This document shows positions 1 to 10,148 of a stretch of DNA of 64,000 nucleotides, one piece after another. The notes under the pieces were generated by a model. That model did no database searches and had not been told where the DNA came from. It saw only the letters and a list, made by a program, of their open reading frames with translations. Location: NCBI RefSeq assembly GCF_005403045.1, contig NZ_BJCL01000021.1, positions 17,196-81,195 of the forward strand, read 5' to 3'. The stretch is from Pseudaquabacterium pictum (GTDB taxonomy: Bacteria; Pseudomonadota; Gammaproteobacteria; Burkholderiales; Burkholderiaceae_C). Within the stretch, counting starts at the first letter, position 1, and every line of letters starts with the position of its first letter. The position numbers and the translations under genes are program-made.

Positions 1-1
1 T

Positions 2-720
2 GTGAAGCTGTTGTCCGATGCCGGGCTGCTGGCGCGCTTCCATGGCGGCGTGCGGCTGCCGGCCAGCACCACCGAGAACATCGCGTACCGCCAGCGCCAG
101 GCGCTGAATGACGATGCCAAGCGCCGCATCGCCCAGGCGGTGGCGGCCCAGGTGCCCGAGGGCTGCAGCCTGATCCTGAACATCGGCACCACCACCGAGG
201 CCATCGCCCGCGCGCTGGTGCACCACCGCGGCCTGCGGGTGGTGACCAACAACCTGAACGTGGCGGCCATCCTCAGCGACAACGCCGACTGCGAGGTGAT
301 CGTGGCCGGCGGCCTGGTGCGCAGCCGCGACCGCGGCATCATCGGCGAGGCCACCGTGGAGTTCATGGCCCAGTTCCGCGTCGACATCGGGCTGATCGGC
401 ATCTCCGGCATCGAGGCCGACGGCACGCTGCGCGACTTCGACGTGCGCGAGGTGAAGGTGGCGCAGGCCATCATCCGCGCCAGCCGCCAGGTCTGGCTGG
501 CCGCCGACCACAGCAAGTTCGACCGCCCGGCGATGGTGGAGGTGGGCCGGCTCGATCAGGTCGACCGCCTGTTCACCGACCGCGCGCCGCCGCCGCTGTT
601 CGCCAGCCTGCTGGAAGACGCCGGCGTGCAATACAGCCTGGCCGATGCGGCGCCCAACGACAACGGCGCCCCTGAACTTGACACGCCGGACACACCGGCC
701 GACGACACTGGAGACACACC

Positions 721-724
<4 letters not shown>
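2..724 (+). CDS. glpR: DeoR/GlpR-family repressor, 5'-truncated by window edge
   Basis: This is the C-terminal part of a DeoR-family transcriptional repressor; its N-terminal helix-turn-helix lies outside the window, so the GTG at position 2 is not the true start. The first residues ([12 protein letters not shown]) match the end of a DeoR winged helix. The effector-sensing DeoRC domain follows, with [18 protein letters not shown] and [10 protein letters not shown] segments typical of the sugar-phosphate pocket. About 240 of the usual ~255 residues are present. Its stop overlaps the glpK start (ATGA), so the two are translationally coupled. That it senses glycerol 3-phosphate is inferred from this neighbour. 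Confidence 0.88.
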
Positions 725-2214
<1,490 letters not shown>

Positions 2215-2230
2215 CGGCAGCCGCCCCGGC

Positions 2231-3031
2231 ATGAACCGCAGCCGGCCAGCCCTGCCCGGCCTGGGCGCCCTGCGCCCGGCTTTGCAGTGGGCCGCGGGCT
2301 GGTGGCAGATCCTGCACCTGGGCGCCGTGATGGGCGTGCTGGCGCTGTCGGCCAGCGGCCGGCGGCAGGCGCGGCACACCGGCTTGGCCGCCCAGCTGGT
2401 GCGCGCCAGCGGGCCGATGCTGCTGGGCTTCACCCTGGCCACGGCGGTGTTGAGCCTGGTGATCATCCGCATCGTCATCGTCACCGCGCACAGCTACGGC
2501 CTGTCGCAATACGCGCTGGAGATGGTGGTGCGGGTGCTGGTGCTGGAGCTGATCCCGCTGGCCGCGGCGCTGTTCGGCGCGCTCAACGCCACGCTGCCGA
2601 TGGCCGACGAGGTGGCCACGCTGCGCCGGCGCGGCCAGTTCGCGGCGCTGCAGCAGCAGGGGCTGGACCCGCTGGCCACCCTGGTGCTGCCACGGCTGCT
2701 GGCCGGGCTGTTCGCCGTGCTGCTGCTGGCGGCGCTGAGCTGCGTGGTCACGCTGGTGCTGGCCTATGTGTCGGCCCACGGCTTCGGCCTGGGCGGCTTC
2801 GAGCGCTACACCCGCACCGTGGGCCGGGTGTTCAGCCCGTCGGTCACGCTGATCTTTTGCGGCAAGGTGTTCCTGCTGGGCTCGGCCGTGGCCTGGATCC
2901 CGCTGGTGACGGTGCTGCAGAACCCGGCCAGCCGCCGCTCGCGCGCCAGTGCCGAGCTGCAGGGCCTGGTGCGGCTGTTCCTGGTGGTGCTGGCCATCGA
3001 GGCCGCGGCCCTGGTCGGCAACTACTATTGA
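2231..3031 (+). CDS. MlaE-family ABC transporter permease
   Basis: Inner-membrane permease of the MlaE family (lipid transport ABC systems that work with MCE proteins), 266 residues from the ATG at 2231. Several hydrophobic segments are evident, and the family's cytoplasmic coupling stretch (MADEVATLRRRGQF...LDPLATLVLPRLLAG) is clear at about residues 115-160. The gene starts 16 bases after the glpK stop and ends 7 bases before an MCE gene, so it is probably cotranscribed with both. No MlaF-type ATPase is encoded beside it. The precise cargo cannot be deduced; phospholipid trafficking is a family-level expectation. Confidence 0.8.
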   Translation: MNRSRPALPGLGALRPALQWAAGWWQILHLGAVMGVLALSASGRRQARHTGLAAQLVRASGPMLLGFTLATAVLSLVIIRIVIVTAHSYGLSQYALEMVVRVLVLELIPLAAALFGALNATLPMADEVATLRRRGQFAALQQQGLDPLATLVLPRLLAGLFAVLLLAALSCVVTLVLAYVSAHGFGLGGFERYTRTVGRVFSPSVTLIFCGKVFLLGSAVAWIPLVTVLQNPASRRSRASAELQGLVRLFLVVLAIEAAALVGNYY

Positions 3032-3038
3032 CTGGCCC

Positions 3039-4034
3039 ATGCCTGCCCCCGACACCCCGCCCCTGCCCGACACCGACCTGCCGGCCGTGCCCCACCTGCA
3101 GGCCAAGGCCGCGGGTCTGCTGCTGCTGATGGCGCTGCTGTTGAGCGGCGCCGTGGCCTACCTGCTGTATGCCCGCGGCGCCTTCGAGCCCACCCAGCGC
3201 CTGGTGCTGGTGGCCGACGATGCCGAGGGCGTCAGCGTCGGCATGGACCTGACCTTCTCCGGCTTCCCGATCGGCCGGGTGCGTGACATCGAGCTGTCGC
3301 CCGAGGGCAATGCCCGCATCCTGGTCGACGTGCCGGAGAAGGATGCGCGATGGCTGCGCACCAGCAGCATCTTCACCCTGGTGCGCGGCGTGGTGGGCAA
3401 CACCAACCTGCGCGCCTACAGCGGCCAGCTGACCGATCCGCCGTTGCCCGACAACGCCGAGCGCAAGGTGCTGGCCGGCGACGCCATGGCCGAGCTGCCG
3501 CAGATGGTGGCCGCGGTGCGCGAGCTGGTGCAGCGCGCCAGCGCCCTGGCCGCGCCCGACGGCGCGCTGGCCGGCAGCCTGTCCAACCTGCAGGCCGCCA
3601 CCGACCAGCTCAAGGGCCCGCGCGGCGCGCTGGGCGTGCTGATGGGCAACGAGGCCGACGCCAAGAAGTTGCTGACCACGCTGGACCGCACCAACGCCCT
3701 GCTGCTGCGCGCCGATGCGCTGGCCGCCAGCCTCGACCGCCTGGCCGGCAAGACCGATGCGCAGGTCTTCGGCGCCCAGGGTCTGCTGCCCGAGACCCGG
3801 GCCACGGTGCTGCAGCTCAACGCCCTGCTGGGCGATGCCCGCGCCACGCTGACGCGGGTGGACGGCGTGCTGGCCGAGGCCCAGGGCATCGCCAGCAACA
3901 CCCGCGCCGCCACGGTCGACCTGGGCACCCTGCGCACCGAGGTGGAGGCCAGCTTGCGCAAGGTGCAGCAGCTGGTCGACGAGGTCAACCGCAAGTGGCC
4001 CTTTGCCCGCGATGCCGAGGTGAAACTGCCGTGA
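3039..4034 (+). CDS. MCE (MlaD-like) substrate-binding protein
   Basis: Periplasmic, inner-membrane-anchored protein with one MCE domain, 331 residues from the ATG at 3039. A single transmembrane anchor lies at about residues 25-45 (AAGLLLLMALLLSGAVAYLL), then the MCE domain (about 55-130) with the characteristic VSVGMDLTFSGFPIGRVRDI stretch. The rest is a long helical region rich in Ala and Leu with heptad character, as in PqiB/YebT- or Mla-like hexameric shuttles. It follows the permease gene by 7 bases and overlaps the lipoprotein gene by four (GTGA), so the three form one unit. Confidence 0.82.
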   Translation: MPAPDTPPLPDTDLPAVPHLQAKAAGLLLLMALLLSGAVAYLLYARGAFEPTQRLVLVADDAEGVSVGMDLTFSGFPIGRVRDIELSPEGNARILVDVPEKDARWLRTSSIFTLVRGVVGNTNLRAYSGQLTDPPLPDNAERKVLAGDAMAELPQMVAAVRELVQRASALAAPDGALAGSLSNLQAATDQLKGPRGALGVLMGNEADAKKLLTTLDRTNALLLRADALAASLDRLAGKTDAQVFGAQGLLPETRATVLQLNALLGDARATLTRVDGVLAEAQGIASNTRAATVDLGTLRTEVEASLRKVQQLVDEVNRKWPFARDAEVKLP

Positions 4035-4714
4035 GCAAGTTCGCCGCGCGCCTGACCGCTGCCCTGCCCCTGGCCGCGCTGCTGGTCGGTTGCGCCAGCG
4101 GCCCGCCGCCACCCGACTGGCAGCAGGCCGCCCGCGGCGCGCTGGACCTGGCGGTGGCGGCCGACCTGCGCGGCGACAGCCGCATCGCCGCGCTGGAATT
4201 CGACCGCGCCCGCGCCGAGATCGCCCGCACCGGCCGGCCCGACCTGTTGGCCCGCGCCGAGCTGCTGCGCTGCGCCGCCCAGGTGGCCAGTCTGCAGCTG
4301 GGCGCCTGCGCCGGCTTCGAGCGGCTGCGCGCCGATGCCGCGCCGGCCGAGCTGGCCTATGCCGACCACCTGGCCGGCCGCCTGGCCGCGGCCCAGGCGC
4401 CGCTGCTGCCACCGGCGCAGCAGGCGGTGGTGGCGCTGGGCCCGGCGCCGGCCGATGCCGCGGCAGCTGCCACGCTGCAGGCGCTGGCCGATCCGCTGTC
4501 GCGCCTGGTGGGCGCGACCGTGCTGCTGCAGGCCGGCCAGGCCGGTCCGGTGGTGGTGCAGGCGGCGGTGGACACCGCCTCGGCCCAGGGCTGGCGCCGG
4601 CCGCTGCTGGCCTGGCTGGGCCTGCAGCAGCAGCGGGCGCTGCAGGCGGGCGATGCCGAGGCGGCGGCGCGGCTGGCGCGGCGCATCGCGCTGGTGGGCA
4701 GCGGCGGGCGCTGA
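4031..4714 (+). CDS. Lipoprotein linked to the MCE transporter
   Basis: Predicted lipoprotein of 227 residues starting at a GTG that overlaps the MCE gene stop (GTGA). The signal peptide ends in the lipobox LLVGC at residues 17-21, so the mature protein begins with a lipidated Cys-Ala-Ser and probably reaches the outer membrane. The rest is almost entirely Ala/Leu-rich helix with no recognisable catalytic motif; repeated helical hairpins resembling TPR-like arrays are possible. Its place is where PqiC-like auxiliary lipoproteins occur in other MCE operons, but I see no clear PqiC sequence signature, so only the location and lipidation are supported. Confidence 0.7.
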   Translation: MSKFAARLTAALPLAALLVGCASGPPPPDWQQAARGALDLAVAADLRGDSRIAALEFDRARAEIARTGRPDLLARAELLRCAAQVASLQLGACAGFERLRADAAPAELAYADHLAGRLAAAQAPLLPPAQQAVVALGPAPADAAAAATLQALADPLSRLVGATVLLQAGQAGPVVVQAAVDTASAQGWRRPLLAWLGLQQQRALQAGDAEAAARLARRIALVGSGGR

Positions 4715-4793
4715 ACAGCCCGGGCCCGGCGGGGCCTGGCTGGCCTGTGGAGAATGCCGGCGCGGCGCCTGCTGCGCCGCCCGCAGACCGCCC

Positions 4794-5912
4794 ATGCCCG
4801 CCTCGCCTGCCCGTCGCTCACGCCGCCCAGCCTGGTTGTCCGTGGGCGGGCTCGTCGCCACACTGGCCTTGCTGACTGGCTGCGCCTCACCCAACACGGC
4901 CTTCGATCCCGCCAAGCCGCACCACCGGCCCGACGGCTTCGCCAACCAGCACCCGTCGCCGCACGGCGCGCCGGAGGGCAGCTTCTGGCGCTGGCAATGG
5001 GAGCGCTGGTGGGCCGATCTGCCGGCTGACCGGCCGGAGCGCGTGGCCCGCGCCGTGCCCGATGCCGGGCTGCTGCGCCAAAACCGCGGCGATCTCACCG
5101 TCACCTGGCTGGGCCATGCGACGGCGCTGTGGCAGGTGGGCGGGCTGAACATCCTGACCGACCCGCACCTGAGCCAGCGCGCCTCGCCGGTGTCCTTCGC
5201 CGGCCCGCAGCGGCTGACGCCGGCACCGCTGGCCATCGACCAGCTGCCGCGCATCGACGTGGTGCTGATCAGCCACAACCATTACGACCACCTGGATGTG
5301 GCCACGGTGCGTGCGCTGGCGGCCCAGCCAGGCGGGCCGCCGCTGTTCCTGGTGCCGCTGGGCGTGGAGCGATGGATGGCCGACGAGGGCATCACCCGCA
5401 CCCACCGCATGGACTGGTGGGACCGCCACGAGCTGGCCGCGCCGGGCGGGCCGGTCACGGTGCACTTCGTGCCGGCGCACCACTGGTCCAGCCGCACGCC
5501 CTGGGACCGCAGCGCCACACTGTGGGGCGGCTTCGTGCTGCAGACGGCGATGGGCGGCGCCCCGGTCAGCCTGTACTTCGCCGGCGATAGCGGCTACGCG
5601 CCCGATTTCGCCGAGATCGGACAGCGCTTCGGCGGCTTCGACCTGTCGATGATTCCGGTGGGCTGCTACCTGCCGCGCTGGTTCATGCGCGCCCAGCATG
5701 TCAACGAGGAGGAGGCGGTGCGCATCCACCTGGATGTGAAGAGCCGCCTGTCGATCGGTGTGCACTGGGGCACCTTCCGGCTCTGCGACGATCCGATCGA
5801 CGCGCCCATCGACGGCCTGCCGGCCGCCCGCGCCCGGCTGGGCGTGCCGGCCGAGGCGTTTGTGCTGCCGGTGCTGGGGCAGACCCGCGTGCTGCGCCGC
5901 GCATTGCCCTGA
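4794..5912 (+). CDS. Metallo-beta-lactamase-fold hydrolase, lipoprotein (RomA / NAPE-PLD-like)
   Basis: MBL-fold metal-dependent hydrolase of 372 residues in the group that includes RomA and NAPE-PLD. The N-terminus carries a signal with lipobox LLTGC at about residues 23-27, so the protein is exported and lipid-anchored. The metal-binding motif appears as SHNHYDHLD near residue 160, with further ligands in FVPAHHWSSR, FAGDSGY and GVHWGTF. The conserved WLGHATALWQVGG strand precedes the core. The start at 4794 is chosen because it gives a complete signal peptide. The substrate is unknown; phosphodiester or lipid hydrolysis is a family-level guess. Confidence 0.82.
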   Translation: MPASPARRSRRPAWLSVGGLVATLALLTGCASPNTAFDPAKPHHRPDGFANQHPSPHGAPEGSFWRWQWERWWADLPADRPERVARAVPDAGLLRQNRGDLTVTWLGHATALWQVGGLNILTDPHLSQRASPVSFAGPQRLTPAPLAIDQLPRIDVVLISHNHYDHLDVATVRALAAQPGGPPLFLVPLGVERWMADEGITRTHRMDWWDRHELAAPGGPVTVHFVPAHHWSSRTPWDRSATLWGGFVLQTAMGGAPVSLYFAGDSGYAPDFAEIGQRFGGFDLSMIPVGCYLPRWFMRAQHVNEEEAVRIHLDVKSRLSIGVHWGTFRLCDDPIDAPIDGLPAARARLGVPAEAFVLPVLGQTRVLRRALP

Positions 5913-6007
5913 GCCCCGCGCCGGCACCGGCCGCCGGCAGGTGCCCCGTGGCAAGACACCGTGCTGGAAAACTGTCAGGATCTCGCCCTCAAACCCTGGA
6001 GTTCAAG

Positions 6008-6856
6008 ATGCGACTGGTTGGTAGCAAATTCTCGTCTCGCGCTGTGGCCGTGGTCTCGGCGGCGATCCTCCTGCTGCCGTTGGCGGCCCAGGCGCAGTCC
6101 GGGTCGTCGCTGCCGCTTTGGGAACTGGGCGCCTTCGGCCTGGGTGTGTCGCAACAGGCCTATCCCGGGTCGGACCAGCAGGTCAACCGGGGCCTGGCGC
6201 TGCCCTTCTTCGTCTACCGCGGCCGCTTCCTGCGCGCCGATGGCGAGACAGCCGGCCTGCGGGCGATCAAGACGCCGCGCTTCGAGCTGGACATCGGCTT
6301 CGCCGGATCGTTCGGCGCGCGCTCGGACGACACCACCGCGCGGCGCGGCATGCCCGACCTGGGCACGCTGGTGGAGTTCGGGCCGCGGGTGAAGTGGAAC
6401 CTGGGCCAGGCGCCCGGCGGCGGCAACTGGCGGGTGGAGCTGCCGCTGCGCGGCGTGTTCGACCTGGGCGACAGTGCCGCCTACCGCGGCCTGGCCTTCG
6501 AACCCCGGCTGGTGTTCGAGCGGCGCACCAGCAGCGGCTGGGCCTATGCCACCAGCGTGGGCGCCATCCTGGCCGACGGCCGCCTGGGCCGCACGCTGTA
6601 CGGCGTCGACGCGGCCGACGCGCTGGCCGACCGGCCCGCCTATGCGGCCCAGGGCGGCCTGGTGGCCTGGCGGCTGTCGGCCGCGTTCTCGCGCAGCCTG
6701 GCGCCCGACTGGCGCTTCTTCGGCTTCGCCCGCCTGGACAGCGTGGCCGGCGCCGCCAACGACGACAGCCCGCTGGTGAAGCGCACCAATGGCGGCTCGG
6801 TGGGCATCGGCCTGTCCTACACCTGGTTGCGCTCCGGCCAGCGCGCCAGCGACTGA
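6008..6856 (+). CDS. MipA/OmpV-family outer-membrane protein
   Basis: Outer-membrane beta-barrel of the MipA/OmpV family, 282 residues. The ATG at 6008 follows a TGGAG Shine-Dalgarno sequence and gives a Sec signal peptide ending LPLAAQAQS. The mature part begins with the family signature LPLWELGAFGLGVSQQAYPGSDQ, followed by alternating polar/hydrophobic strands and a C-terminal strand ending in YTWLR. In E. coli MipA scaffolds murein enzymes (MltA and PBP1B), but many family members have no assigned role, so only a barrel in the outer membrane is claimed. It is preceded by 95 bases of intergenic sequence and probably has its own promoter. Confidence 0.88.
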   Translation: MRLVGSKFSSRAVAVVSAAILLLPLAAQAQSGSSLPLWELGAFGLGVSQQAYPGSDQQVNRGLALPFFVYRGRFLRADGETAGLRAIKTPRFELDIGFAGSFGARSDDTTARRGMPDLGTLVEFGPRVKWNLGQAPGGGNWRVELPLRGVFDLGDSAAYRGLAFEPRLVFERRTSSGWAYATSVGAILADGRLGRTLYGVDAADALADRPAYAAQGGLVAWRLSAAFSRSLAPDWRFFGFARLDSVAGAANDDSPLVKRTNGGSVGIGLSYTWLRSGQRASD

Positions 6857-6879
6857 GTCAGTGCAAATGCAGGGTTGCG

Positions 6880-7179
6880 GTGGACTTCCTGACCTTCGAT
6901 CTCACCGAAGTGGACGACGGCGTGTCATCGCTGGAGGCGATGGCATCCACGACAAGTGCGCTGCACGCCGCCGTCATGGGGGAAGTGCAGCGGGTGCTTG
7001 ACTGGGCATGGCGCCGGTACCCCGCATCCCATGGCCCGGTCGATGATGGGATGGTCTGGGACCACGATCTGCAAGTGACCATCGAGGAAGGCGGATGGCA
7101 CACGGTGACGCTGACACTGACAGGCAACGCGCGCTTCGTCGAGGAATTCACCGCGACCTTCGCGAACGGCGAGGACTGA
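6880..7179 (+). CDS. Small conserved-looking hypothetical protein
   Basis: A 99-residue open frame from a GTG at 6880, just downstream of the MipA-like gene. It is acidic and predicted to be soluble (FDLTEVDDGVSSLE near the start, FVEEFTATFANGED at the end), with no signal peptide, membrane segment or known motif. The centre (WDHDLQVTIEEGG, then TVTLTLTGNARF) has beta-strand character. Codon use has fewer G/C third positions than the neighbours, which may indicate a recently acquired or weakly expressed gene. I do not recognise the family, and the GTG start lacks a clear ribosome site. Confidence 0.5.
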   Translation: MDFLTFDLTEVDDGVSSLEAMASTTSALHAAVMGEVQRVLDWAWRRYPASHGPVDDGMVWDHDLQVTIEEGGWHTVTLTLTGNARFVEEFTATFANGED

Positions 7180-7293
7180 TCCGCGGGACCGCGCCGCGCC
7201 GTTGACGCCGATCGATCGTTGACACCTGGGCGATGGCCTGCCGAGGCGCCGTCAAGATCCGAGCCACTGCGCTTGGCCGGGATGGGCACAAAG

Positions 7294-7321
7294 CAAAAAG
7301 CCGCCCATCGGGGCGGCTTTC
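7294..7321 (-). terminator. Intrinsic terminator downstream of tRNA-fMet
   Basis: On the minus strand a GCCGCCCC / GGGCGGC stem with a short GAT loop is followed by a run of five T. It lies about 40 bases beyond the 3' end of the initiator tRNA, the expected place for its terminator. Confidence 0.8.
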
Positions 7322-7359
7322 GGCCGATTCGTAAGTTGTTGTTTTTGATCGAGAATCTA

Positions 7360-7436
<77 letters not shown>

Positions 7437-7448
7437 ACTGAGCCTATG

Positions 7449-7478
7449 ACTATAGCACAGCCAGAAGGCCTGTGCCAG
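7449..7478 (-). promoter_or_regulatory. Promoter for tRNA-fMet
   Basis: Minus-strand -10 element TATAGT (7449-7454) preceded by TGC, giving an extended -10, and a CTGGCA -35 (7473-7478) with an 18-base spacer. It is placed 12 bases before the mature tRNA 5' end, consistent with a short tRNA leader. Confidence 0.7.
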
Positions 7479-7497
7479 TATTCTTGTTGCGCCCCGG

Positions 7498-8703
7498 TCA
7501 AGCCTGCGGTGCAGCCCAGGGCAGCACCGTCTCGCCGAGGTTGAGCATCAGGCGGTTGGCCCAGGCGAACAAGGCCACTGCATGCACCAGGTCCAGCACC
7601 TCCGCAGGCGGCAGGCCGGCGGCCTGCAGCGCCAGCACATCGGCCGCCCCCACCGTGTGCGGCTGCAGGCCCAGCTGGGCAGCGAAGCGCACCAGCGCCC
7701 GCTCGCGTGCATCGATGCCGGCCGTCGCCGGATCCTGGAACAGCTGCGCGATCACGTCGTTGCGGCGGGCCAGCTGGGCGAAGCGTTGCGCGTGCACCGA
7801 GGTGCAGTAGACGCAGCCGTTCAGGCGGGATTCCACCGTGGCGCCCAGCTCGCGCTCGGCACGCGACAGGCCACCCGGCGCGAACATGATGGCGTTGAAG
7901 GCCACCGACCGGTGCAGCAGGATCTCAGGCTGGTGGGCCAGCAGCAGGAAGTACGGCGACTGCCGGGCCGTCGGGCTCATCTCGTCCAGCGCCGCTAGCT
8001 GCTCGGGCGTGGCCGCGTCCAGCACCACTGTGTCCAGCCAAGGCAGCCAGGGCAGGGTTTCGTCGGTGAAGCCCTGGATGCGCAGCGGCGATGGCAACAG
8101 CGCCGGCTGCCCCGCAGCACCCGCGGGCGCAGGCGCTGGTGCAGGCATCTGCGCCGCAGCCGCCAGGGCCTGCAACCCGGCCACCAGACGCACCTGGTAG
8201 GACACGAAGGCAATCAGCTGCGCCAGCGCCACGATGGCCGGGGTGCTGAGACCTGCCTGCACCAGGGCCTGCACCGCCGCTCGGTCGCCATCGATCGGCC
8301 GCTCGATCAGCTTCGCGGTGTAGTCCAGGATCGTGCCCAGCCGCGGCGGCAGGTCTGCCTGCCAGCGCCCGGCCGTGATGGCCCCGGCCCAGGCGGCAGC
8401 CTCGGGCCCGGCCTGCTGCAGCAGCGTCCGGTAGTGATCGGCCAACGCCGAGGCGTGGGAGCGCTGGCAAGCCAGCAGCGCCGCCGCAGCCCGCTCGGCC
8501 ACGCTGATGCCGGCGACGGCAGGCGACAGCAGCCCGTCATGGCTGGCCTGGGTGGCGGCCACCACCTTGGCGCGCGCATGGCGCACGGTGTGGATGGTCT
8601 GGCCCGGTGCCAGCGGCACGCAGGCGTCCACCACGTCGGCGGTGGTCGCAAGGGTCTCAAGGGTCATGGCAGGCGCGCCGGGCGACGGCGGCGGGTTGGT
8701 CAT
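7498..8703 (-). CDS. Fused CMD-domain / AhpD-type alkylhydroperoxidase protein
   Basis: A 401-residue protein that appears to join two carboxymuconolactone-decarboxylase-like domains normally encoded separately (the Avi_7170 and Avi_7169 families). The N-terminal domain (about 20-185) is all-helical and lacks a CxxC. The C-terminal domain (about 215-395) has the AhpD-type active site GCVYCTSVH with Cys297, Cys300 and His304. An Ala/Pro-rich linker at about 186-200 joins them. The start at 8703 overlaps the stop of the upstream monooxygenase gene (ATGA), so the two are coupled. A role in peroxide reduction or as a redox partner of the monooxygenase is inferred. Confidence 0.8.
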   Translation of the reverse strand: MTNPPPSPGAPAMTLETLATTADVVDACVPLAPGQTIHTVRHARAKVVAATQASHDGLLSPAVAGISVAERAAAALLACQRSHASALADHYRTLLQQAGPEAAAWAGAITAGRWQADLPPRLGTILDYTAKLIERPIDGDRAAVQALVQAGLSTPAIVALAQLIAFVSYQVRLVAGLQALAAAAQMPAPAPAPAGAAGQPALLPSPLRIQGFTDETLPWLPWLDTVVLDAATPEQLAALDEMSPTARQSPYFLLLAHQPEILLHRSVAFNAIMFAPGGLSRAERELGATVESRLNGCVYCTSVHAQRFAQLARRNDVIAQLFQDPATAGIDARERALVRFAAQLGLQPHTVGAADVLALQAAGLPPAEVLDLVHAVALFAWANRLMLNLGETVLPWAAPQA

Positions 8704-10142
8704 GCGGCGGGCACCCACTCATGGCCCAGCAGTTCGGGGTCGGCATAGGCCTCCAGCGCTGCCAGATGGTGGTCGAAGTCCTCGCGGTAGAACAGCGCGG
8801 CGAGGCCGGTGGCCAGGCGGCGCGCACCGTCGCTGATGGCGGGGATGTCGCCCGACACCGTGCCGTGCGACAGCGTGGCCGGGTAGCAGAAGCAATGGAT
8901 GCGCTCCAGCCCCGGGCAGGCGCCGGGCGTACGGGGCTGGAATTCGAACAGCGGCCCCAGGTCAGGGGCATCGGCCAGTTCGTCGTCGTGCTGGCCCGCC
9001 GGCGGGCTGTGGCGGTGCTTCCACGCGCGCACCTGGTCGGCAAAGCCGGCGTACTCGGGCCGGCGGGCCCAGTCGACCTGGAAGCCGGTGGAGACGATCA
9101 GGAAGTCCAGCGCGAAGACGCGCCTGGGCGTGGTGACCAGCAGTTGCCGGCCCTGCTGGACAACGGCCTGCACCGGGCAGCTGAAATGGAAGTGCGCGTT
9201 GGCGTGGCGGGACACCCGCAACGTGCTGCCCTGCGGCGGCGGCACCTGCGACCGGTTGATGTAGTGCCGCAGGCGCCACTTCTGGTCGTCGGCCAGCAAG
9301 TGGTGGCCATGCACCATGCCCGGCACGCCGGCGCCCTTGCTCTTGTTGATGCGCGGCAGGTCCGGCCGGCGGATCAGCAGGTCGACGCTGTGGGCGCCGG
9401 CCTCCAGCGCCGTGGCGGCGCTGTCCATGGCCGACGACCCCGCACCGACCACGCCCACGCGCAGACCGGCCAGCCCGCTGTCGTCCAGCGGATCCGAGGA
9501 ATGCGCCCAGAGCTGCCGGTCGATGCCCGCCATGAATCCTGGCACGGCCGGGCCACCCAGGCCGTCGCGGCCAGTGGCCAGCACCACCCGCCGGGCCAGC
9601 AACCGGCTGTCACCCGCAGGCGTCTGCAGTTGCAGCCACACCCGTCCATCAGCACGCGGCTGCAGGGCGGTCACGGTGCACTGGTTGCGCACGTCCAGCG
9701 CCAGCACCCGGCGGTACCAGCGCAGGTAATCCATCCACTGCAGGCGGGGGATCTTGTCCAGCGCGGCCCAGCCGTCGGCGCCGAATTGCGCCTCGTACCA
9801 GGCGCGGAAGGTGAGCGCCGGCACGCCCAGGGCCGGGCCGGTGAGCTCCTTGGGCGAGCGCAGCGTCTCCATGCGGGCGGTGGTGGCCCAGGGCCCCTCC
9901 AGACCGGCGGGCTGGCGGTCGAACAGCACCGCATGGATGCCGTTCTGCGCCAGGCTGGCGGCCACCGCCAGGCCGGCCTGGCCGGCGCCGATGATGGCCA
10001 CATCCAGCACGGGCAATCCGTCGACCGGCGGCTGCGGCGGCATCCAGGCGCGGGCCGGCCAGCCCAGGCACAGCAGATCGTGCGCCAGCCGCTGCTCCAG
10101 CGCTGGCAAGCCGCAGGGCGGCGCGGCGGGGACAGGCGCCAT
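8700..10142 (-). CDS. Flavin-containing NAD(P)H-dependent monooxygenase
   Basis: Two-dinucleotide-binding-domain flavoprotein of 480 residues, related to flavin-containing and Baeyer-Villiger-type monooxygenases. The FAD Rossmann motif GAGQAG is at residues 52-57, following about 45 residues of N-terminal extension. The NAD(P)H Rossmann motif GAGSSA is in the middle (about residue 225), and a late LIVSTGF motif marks the family's ATG-like segment. It lies 6 bases after the Bug-protein gene stop and overlaps the CMD/AhpD gene, so a common transcript is likely. The substrate is unknown; the binding protein next door suggests a carboxylated or aromatic compound. Confidence 0.84.
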   Translation of the reverse strand: MAPVPAAPPCGLPALEQRLAHDLLCLGWPARAWMPPQPPVDGLPVLDVAIIGAGQAGLAVAASLAQNGIHAVLFDRQPAGLEGPWATTARMETLRSPKELTGPALGVPALTFRAWYEAQFGADGWAALDKIPRLQWMDYLRWYRRVLALDVRNQCTVTALQPRADGRVWLQLQTPAGDSRLLARRVVLATGRDGLGGPAVPGFMAGIDRQLWAHSSDPLDDSGLAGLRVGVVGAGSSAMDSAATALEAGAHSVDLLIRRPDLPRINKSKGAGVPGMVHGHHLLADDQKWRLRHYINRSQVPPPQGSTLRVSRHANAHFHFSCPVQAVVQQGRQLLVTTPRRVFALDFLIVSTGFQVDWARRPEYAGFADQVRAWKHRHSPPAGQHDDELADAPDLGPLFEFQPRTPGACPGLERIHCFCYPATLSHGTVSGDIPAISDGARRLATGLAALFYREDFDHHLAALEAYADPELLGHEWVPAA

Positions 10143-10148
10143 GGCCGG

